Assembly (NCBI GenBank): GCA_027924585.1
Contig: BSBM01000424.1
Coordinates: 1,426,001 to 1,490,000, forward strand
Reading direction: 5' to 3'
Length of the DNA stretch: 64,000 bases
Source of the DNA: Larix kaempferi
Lineage: Eukaryota > Streptophyta > Pinopsida > Pinales > Pinaceae
Shown here: piece by piece, positions 40,269 to 49,200 of the stretch
How the letters are laid out: the number at the start of each line of letters is the position of its first letter
Position numbering within the stretch: the first letter of the stretch is position 1
Position numbers and translations under genes: made by a program
Notes under the pieces: generated by a model
The model's input: only the letters and a program-made list of their open reading frames with translations
What the model was told of the DNA's origin: nothing
The model's database searches: none

Positions 40269-43200
40269 CTACAGTACCCCGACGTACCCAAGTACCCTAT
40301 TTCAAAAAGTGGCGTACCCGTACCCATACCCGTCCCAGTACTCGAGTACCTTGGCAACTTAGCCCGTTAACCTCACCAGGCATTCCAACTTTGGAGGAGC
40401 AGGAGAAAAACTCAAAAATTATGTTATGCATGAATGCAAGACATAATTAATAAGTGAAAAAACTCCTTGGAATACCCGACTTAGTCAAAAAGTCCTAGGG
40501 AATCAAGTCCTTTACAAAAATACCATTCTAGTACATTTTATTACAAACCCCGCAGGGCATAGACATGTGGAAAAAATTAAAAAAAGGGGCCCTTAAAAAG
40601 GCCTGCTGGACATCAGATCACTAAATATGAACATGTTACATGTTCAACTTTGCTCGCTCACTTGATAGTCCAACTAAGTATAACTTAGCTGACAACATGA
40701 GGGAATCTCCGTGAAGGCCCACCATTGAGTTAATCATTAATATAGTCATTGGGATTCAATGAGTGAGCCAGGCAATGCAAAGTGTGCAATTCGTCTTCCA
40801 CCCGGTGATAAGAATATCTTGTATGGTGGTGAACAAGATCTCTGTTGATGTCCTAGACTCAGGGCAATCATTCTCTATAATAGTGGTCTTCACAAACTCA
40901 ATCATGGAGTCCTACCGCTCATAAACATCTTCATTAGATGGGCTGGTCTGTGTCTATAAACCGCAACAAAGTAATTATAGGTTCCATGATCTTAATAGTA
41001 AGATATCCACTCTCCCACCAACCATCATCTAATATTGTGTCCTTGACCTTTTTTGAAGTAGTTTGATCCATCTTTCTCTAAAAAGACCAAAACTCTGAAA
41101 TAACCATGGCCCCAAGAGTGGTCTTGATCTCCCTCAACTTCTTAAACATGATGAATGAGTAGGCAACCAATTATATACAATCTTCAATAATGATAGATTT
41201 GTGTACTCTATAGATTTTGAGGCAATTGGTATAGTTTTGTACAAAAAATTGGATATGGTGTGCATTATCAATGAGAGTTCCCATCCATGTCATGTTCAAA
41301 GCAATATAGTTAAATGCTAAATTCAAAGAATGAACAATGCAAGGTATCCAAAATAATCTGTAGATATTTAGTTTCCAGCAGCCCTGCAAACAGATACATT
41401 ATCTATGATATTTTGCACATAAGAATGAACACCTATATCTTCAACGACTTTAATGAATACTCACTCATATACTGTGCATCCTTGTATTTTCCAAGAGCAT
41501 CAACTGCTTTCACGAAGTCTGGTCCATTCTAGGATGACAGTATGAAATTGATGATTGGATGGCGTGTTGCATCCGTCCATCCATCAGAAACAATACTAAC
41601 ATTGGATGAAGGCCATGATGATTTAATAGGTGCTAGGATTTTATCCAATTCCTTCTTTGCCTGAAAGTGATGATGTGGTTCTAAGCTTCTCTGAACTAGG
41701 AGGCACATAACCGATTGGAGCCCATCCTAGTAGAGCTTGACACATCTCAAAAAACAAAGGAGACTGCAACATTAAATGAAATGATGTTGAGATAGAAAAA
41801 GAACCCAATGGTAAGATCAACCTTCTCTCACTTAATTTGTTGAAAGATCTTGTCCATTGGACTTCTATTGGGAGTTGGCCTCTTTTTTGCTGGCTGAATT
41901 GCTGTTCCACTCCCACTTTGCTGGATCGCTTCCTCAAGAATGGAAGAGGATCCTCATCTTTGTGTGTCCTACTTGTTGCTGCTACTTTCCCCAAGCCAAT
42001 AGCATCCCCTCTTGTCATATTTTTTTGTTGGATAGCATTCACTGATTTAAATTCTCAAAGTCCACATTTAAGGCCCAACAAATGGCCCTTAACTTGGTAG
42101 TCAGTGCTCTTGAATTCAACATGGCAGAAGTTACATGTCCAACCAACATTTCCTTCCCCAACAAGATTTGCCCCAGGTCCTTGTTTTCTTCTTACATACT
42201 TCCACAGCAGCTATATATTTTTTTCCTGACCTAGCTATCTTGCTACAGCAGGGTTATTTGCAGCACTGGTGGCTCCACTTGCAGCACATGGAGCAGCAAC
42301 AATGCTAGATGAACTTGGAGGGGGGTACAACACCAACATTGACATTTTTTCTTTTCCTTTGACCTTTAACAGCTGCCCTTGATGATTGAGCCGTGATTTG
42401 TGGTATGAATGAAGAAAAACACTGCTATTGGAAAAACGACAAATCTGGGAAGTTTGGATGCCTTCAGATCTCCAGGAATCCCTTCAAATCTGGTTTTTAT
42501 CCATCACCTGCACAATGTTAGACAGTTAGAGCATTTCTCTATATCTGAAAGTGAAAAAAAAGTGGAAATCACTTTTTATCTGCCAGCGGATTCCATTTTC
42601 TGTGTGCTGGTCTTGGATATGTCAGAATATTGCTAGGGCATGTGTTTGACATGTGTCCTGTTTTATGAAACATGTCAAACATGTGTCCAACATGTGTCCT
42701 AGCATGTCACATGCCTGACACACGGGATACAGACACACAGGCCCTGGGGGACATGTCGTGTTTCTTAGGTGGGTTATCGTGGGTCATTTTTGTTCTTGCC
42801 TTCTTACTGCACTTCTGAGGAACACTTCTATGTTCTGTAGCCAGCATCTGGGCAGTGAGAAGAAACTTAACAAAGTATTCATTCAAACTTCTCAATGCAA
42901 GAAACATTCTTTGTTACGAGACAGCTTTGGTCTCTGTTTTTTGATTTGTCTCACTTTTGTTTGAAAACTAATGAGCTTACTATGTAATTTCCTTTTACAT
43001 GCATGTTTGATTCTTGGGTTTGGGCTAATGGTTGGTAAACATGCTGTTATTAGTATGCAATATGATTGATTTGCAAGGTCAGCCTGTTTTGGGTAGTGGA
43101 GAGGGCATGCCTTTGGGATTTAAGTATTTCTAGTTATCTGTAACTGTCATGACTTAAAGTTAATACGTTTGTTCTTTCTCAGTTTGAAGTATTGATGCCA

Positions 43201-46200
43201 CCACTTCATGCCCTTGTCTTGGAAGTTGAACGGGAAGATGTTCGAGGGGGACGCCTTCTAAATTTACTACACAAAAAATGTCACTGTGGAGTTCCTGAGT
43301 TGCAGGCATGCATGCAGAGGTATTCCATTCACTCTCAATATATCAGGACTCTCATGAATTGTAGGCATCATTCTCCACATCCTATATAAAGGATATTCAA
43401 GAGATTGTTGTTGCCTAATCTGCATTTTATACTATTTATTCCCTTTTGAATTAAGGAGTTTCCAGCTTCTTGTTGCAAAAGATAGCTTTTGAGATCTGGG
43501 CTATGAAATTTCTGTTGCTTGGAGTTTGGGAACTTTAAATGTTTTTTCAGTGCAAACTAAAACAGAAATATGAAACTTTATCCTGATGAACTGGCTGGAA
43601 ATCCTATTTTGAACATTCTGGATCTGGACCAATGTATTCCACACCATTTAGACTGCATTTCTCCTCTTTCCAAAACATCTGACTGTTCAGTCCAAAACTG
43701 ATTGGGTTATATTTTGGATGCTTTTTTGACCAACATGTATCACTTTGAAATGTAGAACAATGAATGTGGAATGCTATTTTGACCAACATGTATCACTTTG
43801 AAATGTAACATCTATTCATTAGTTATTTTACCAACATTGCAATACTCTTAATTTTGCTCGTTATTGGTCTCAGTTGTCAGTTATGCTTGTTGACTTCATT
43901 TTCAAGGTAAATGCAAGTGTTTGTGTTTAACCACCTGGAATTAAAACTGTAGCTTGAGTTTGGGTTGAAAGAAATTCTTGACTTCACCTTTCTGGACTCT
44001 TTCCTTCTTATATGGCAGATGAAAAGGGTCTCATTGCAAAACACGATTAGTTTTGAGTCTTGACTACTAGACTTTGGACCACTCTTAGTCTGGACTGGTG
44101 TTGCTGAGGAGTCTAGATGGTTACATATTTTAAGTTTTTCACCATTATTTATATAAATGCTACATATTTTGACTGATGGAGATTTTCATCAATCTAGTGA
44201 TGCTGCTAAGTGAAACTGGTAGGTCATGTACACACCTGAAGGCTCACAGGGGCTTGTTAGACATATAGACAATAGTATTGTGGTCAAATCGAGCTGGCAA
44301 CTATCTCCATGTTATTGGGACTTTGTCTCAGTTATCTTGATCAGCATATCTGAGAAATAACTCAAATAAAAGAAAGTGCTTTCTACATGGGAGTAACTTG
44401 TCATCGACTCATCCCACCTGCTGCCTCAATAAGTGCCATCTTATATAAGATTTCTCTCATAACTTTAGAATAAAATCATTACTTCATAACTTGTTGGAAC
44501 TCTTGCTAACTTGTGACAGAAAGTCAGCCTCGTTGCCTTTGGCTTTCCTTCGTCTACCAAAAGACATTAAAAATTTGCAATGATGCTTTAAACAATAAGA
44601 GGGATAATGAGCGCTGAGACACACATTTCATATGTACATATAAGGTCAAACAGTCATGGAATTTGTTGACTGAAAAACTACATCAACTTTTTAACTGATG
44701 TGAACTTGAAGCAAGTCTGGGCTTGTATATGAAGAGGACATCAACTTTTCCAATACAAGTAGGACTAGGATTTAACATGTTAAATCTTCAAAAGGTAGTA
44801 AAGTTTTTTAATATGACATCTTTATGTTTTAGTTATATTTACTAATAAGTATCTACTTAATCAGGTTGCTGATTTTTCTGAAATTTTCAGGTCCAAGTTG
44901 ATGCATGTATTTTCCATATTATTTCCGATAATTTTCTTTCATATATTCTGAATTGAGAGGGCATGATATCAATTTATTTTCCATATTATTTCCGATAATT
45001 TGTTTTGTATATAAATTTTTAATATTTAGTTTCATATATTCTGAATTGAGAGGGCATGATATCAAAAACTAATTTCAAAATGCTGTATCTATATCCATAT
45101 CTGTATCCTGGTATGTCAAGAGCAATCATTCAAAAAGAAAGAAGCCCAACAACCTTGTGAGTGAAAAGGGAAAGCTCTTACAGCTTCAAATAAGAGCATT
45201 CGTAAACTAGCCTTGTGCATTGCTAAATTGCTAATTATTAGATGATAGCTCAAATGCACAGAAAGGACAAGAAATGCAAAGAGAAAACTAGGCTGAATTA
45301 AATGCAAGACTGTGATGTAGGTCCAGTGGTCCACCAATGCCCACATTAAGCTCAGCATGGGCCCTTCAATAGGGTTTTTCTAGGCTAAGGATAGACAATT
45401 GACTAGTTAATATAAAAGTGAAATGGTCTTCAATTTCCACCATTATCACAGGACTTGTTTCCTCATTTATTTTGCACATTTCTATAGAAACCTAGAAATC
45501 TCTAGGGTTTTGAACCCATTAATTTGAACTGCCATAATGTTAGCATAGGAATCAAAGACCAGTGAATTTTGGGCTCCCAGAAACAATCTGCAAATTGGCG
45601 CAACCATCATTCAATTTTGGCTTCTATAATAAATGATACAGCTGCACAGCACTCGATATATTAATGAGGCACCTCTTCATCTTTGTATATATACTTTTTA
45701 TGTAGTATAACTTCACATAATTACATTTATTTTTATTTTTTTGTTTCAGGGAAGGTTATTAGATTATTGTCCACATCTGCACCCTTTGCGCTATTGTCGA
45801 GGAGGCTAAAATCCAGATAGAGATCTTTAAAATTCTGATGTTTTTCTGTCAACTTCCATAATGCCTCCGACATGGTGCCTAGGCATCTGCTCTTCAAGAG
45901 GCTTCCAGTGCTTGATGTTCTGATGGCCTTATTTTGGTAGTGATGAAGCTTTGTGAGACAGTTGTTGGTTGCACTTGCAGAAGGCATGGGACTTTTGAGG
46001 ACACTCATAGTACCATCGGGGTAAAACAGGGGTGCTCCATCTCCCCAACACTTTTTGGGGTCTACTTCGATGAGGTCGAGCACTTCATCAAGGAAACACA
46101 TGTAGATGATGGTTACTGTCTTCTCTAGGTCTTGAATTCACTCCTCTTGTCTGTAGATGATTTGGTCTTGTTGACTTCCTCTGTAGAGGGTTTACAACAA

Positions 46201-49200
46201 CAACTAGGTGCCCTTGATCAATTTTGTCACCTTCTGCAGTTGGTGGTCGATGTTGGCAAAACCAAAGTTATGGCCTTTAACACTACTAAGGAGGCCCTCT
46301 CTAACTTTCATTTTGCCTTCAGAGAGCAACTATGGTATGCACATATTTATGTATTTAGTTTAATAGGCCCACCTTCAGCTTGAAGCATGCTTCCCAGCCT
46401 CCTTCTGCAATGGCTACGCTTCCTTAATAGTGCTTGAAAGGTAGTGTTTTGAACATCATTTCTAGGATATCCCGTCAAAGATGAAACCATTTGACTTGTC
46501 GGTTAAATACAACCATATACAAGTTCGAGATATTAGGGACCCAGCTTGGGTCACATAGAGTGGTCTCTCATTTGGATAGATTCCAGATGATTATGCTTCA
46601 TTGACTCATCCTGATCTGCACCCAATTTGCCATGATGTGTGGTGTGGCGTACAACTCCAAACCCCATAAAGAATGGAGTTATAAAGCACCATGAATGTGT
46701 AGAAAACTGAAAAAGCTAACAAATTACATACACATTCAAAGTGGAAACAAAGATATAGCATTAGGCTCTTCTATTAATCATCAAATTGGGAAGTTACATA
46801 AGATAGAATAACTAGCAAGGATTGTGAGGTTGACAGACCCCATGTGCTGTTAATTTTTAGTGCAGCTGCGAGACCCATTCTCAGAGGGGATGGTACCCTA
46901 GTCAGTTAACTAGGGTTCCTGATCATGTTAACCAGGTAGAGTAGAGAGTAAGACCCTAGAAGGTACCCTAGGGCCCCCAGCTGTCTCCTGGGGTTCTTGG
47001 TCGGGGACCAAGCAGGTTGATGCGATGGCAAAGTCCCAAGCATGTGGCTAGGGCCCCTATTTGTATCGAGGGTATTCTGGTCTGGGACCAGACAGTTTCT
47101 TGGTCACGAGGACCAAGCAGATCCTGCAGGTGTAGACAGAGACATCCTGGTCTAGGACCAGGCAGATTCTTGGTCAAGGACCAAGTAGGTCCCGTAGACA
47201 CCAGTCACCACTGTCCCTGTGTGCCCTTGAGCCAGTAGTAGCTGATAAAATTATAAATCATAAATCATATAGAATATGTTCTTATATAAATCATATTTAA
47301 TAATCAAATATGTGACACTGCCTTTAGTGATAATGGTGGAATGACATATTATATATGTATATTGATAATGATGGAATGTCATTGTCGTGTTTAATGAGGC
47401 TGAGAGCATGCTATTTTAGTTTAAAGAATATTTTTATATATATTTTGAAAATTTTGAAATGTGTATGGATGAAACTAATGCAAATCTTATCCAAATCTGA
47501 TCAGGAAATTTGGATTCAAACTGAATTTCATAGTTGTCGAACTCGAATTCAAACCCGAACAATGTGGCTTTGGTGTTAAGATGTGCTTGGCACATAGAGT
47601 AATGTAATAATGAAAGATGTTCAGACCATTGTTTGTGGGTAGCTATTAAAGGAGCTACATAGCTTGTGCAAATGCAGTAGAGATTTTTTTTGTAATTCTA
47701 TGAATGCTGACAAGTAGGAGAGAGAAGTGGCAACCTAGTTCAGGGTTGTTAGCTGCTCACTTGTATGATCTGATGAATAAGGTCATCCTTGGTTGGAGAT
47801 CTTGCACTGTGTCTTTTTCATACTTTCATTATGTGATGTTTCTTTAGATTAGCATGTTTCATATTTTCCCCGTTTGTTCTTCAAAGATGCTGCTTACAGC
47901 AAATGACAAATATGTTTCTTGTTACTGTGTAATATGCATCACATGGTTGTCTTTTTTCTCTCACGTGAAGACCCCTTGCATGTGTTTTCTATGTCATTGC
48001 CTTCTGAAACGAGCAAATGAGGTTTCTGTTTTTAGATGGAAACTACACTGAAAATAAGAGTAATGTCACTGGGATGATTTCTTCTCATGGAGTATTATCT
48101 ATTTTACTTTATAGAGTTACCCTTTTGGCTTCCCTCTGTCTTTTCTATTTGATTGTCCACTCTTTCTTTCCTTAACCTAAGATTTTAGAACTGGTTAGGA
48201 GATGTTCTAGGGACTCTTTATTGCTGTTGTCAAATGTTCTTTTTAATCCCATTGACCTATTTTGGTCATTCATGGACATTAATATATTTAATTTAATTTA
48301 ATTTATACTGGCACTGTATCAGAGCTATAAATATTACAAGTTTATATACAAGGGCCTCGATAGATATTTTGGACCTTAGTAGTTTTTCTGTATTAATAAT
48401 TGCTTCTGTTGAATTTCAGGCTTCTTTGGCATGGACATCAGGTTATGTATAGACAACTAGCAGCGTGGATGGTCTATGGTATCCTTCAAGATCAATATGG
48501 GGAATTTTTCATTAGCAGGTAAATACTTGTCAGCTTAGTATCAAATAAATTATTATTTATACCATTTTCAACAAAATCATTACGACAACAATCAAGTGCT
48601 TATGAGAAAAAGGAGCCTTGCTTGCTTATTTTCTAAATTAAGGAATGATTCAACCCTGGCAGTAAAATAATATAAGGTAAGATAATTTTATTAATGTCCA
48701 AATAAAGACCACAAATGTAGGTCAAAGGGACTAAGATAGTACATCCAATCTCGATACAAAGTGGGAATGCCAGCAGCCAAGGCATCTCCTAAAATAATGC
48801 GAAAAGCATTGCAAGATAAGATAAGAAAATCTTATCAATGCCCAACAAACGACCAGAAAGCTGGTCAATGGGGCTTAAAGAACAACCGATGTGAATGAAC
48901 AATGGGAATGTGAAAGCAACTCTTATCGCTACTCTACTAAGAGTAGAGAGAGAATTAGTCAATAGAAATGCATGTAGTGCAAATACATAACTAAGGTCAA
49001 AACCATATCAACCATACAATGATGTCGATGAATCTTTAGGGCTTAGGGTGCTTGGCGGTGAAATCTTGGGGGGAGCCTTTGATTGATGATGTGCATCATT
49101 TCTAAGATCCAAAATCAAGGGGAAGAATCTTCAAATGGAAGACTAGCTGCATGTGTGGACTTGGAGAGTAGTACTGTGAGTAGAGCTAATCCGATCCTAG

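Larger units (their letters stand above)
31560..40710 (-). mobile_element. Long LTR-type sequence, copy B, carrying two insertions
   Basis: Segments 31560-31733, 35818-38761 and 40364-40710 together are collinear with copy A (26200-29790). On the minus strand, a TATA box (TATATAG complement at 38059-38065) and an AATAAA complement (TTTATT at 37976-37981) mark the promoter and polyadenylation region. The hAT at 31734-35817 and the GTACC element at 38762-40363 are later insertions. Copies A and B could be two LTRs of one element or two separate insertions; the copia piece between them complicates this. Confidence 0.62.

Noticed and set aside
45733-46101. 122-codon minus-strand frame
   Set aside because: It is antisense to the LINE reverse transcriptase motif on the + strand and shows no similarity of its own.
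46968-47201. Minus-strand frame with repeated LLGPRP-like motifs
   Set aside because: The repetition is a by-product of the GGTC/GACC hairpin array and is not conserved in the other copy at 17330-17840.
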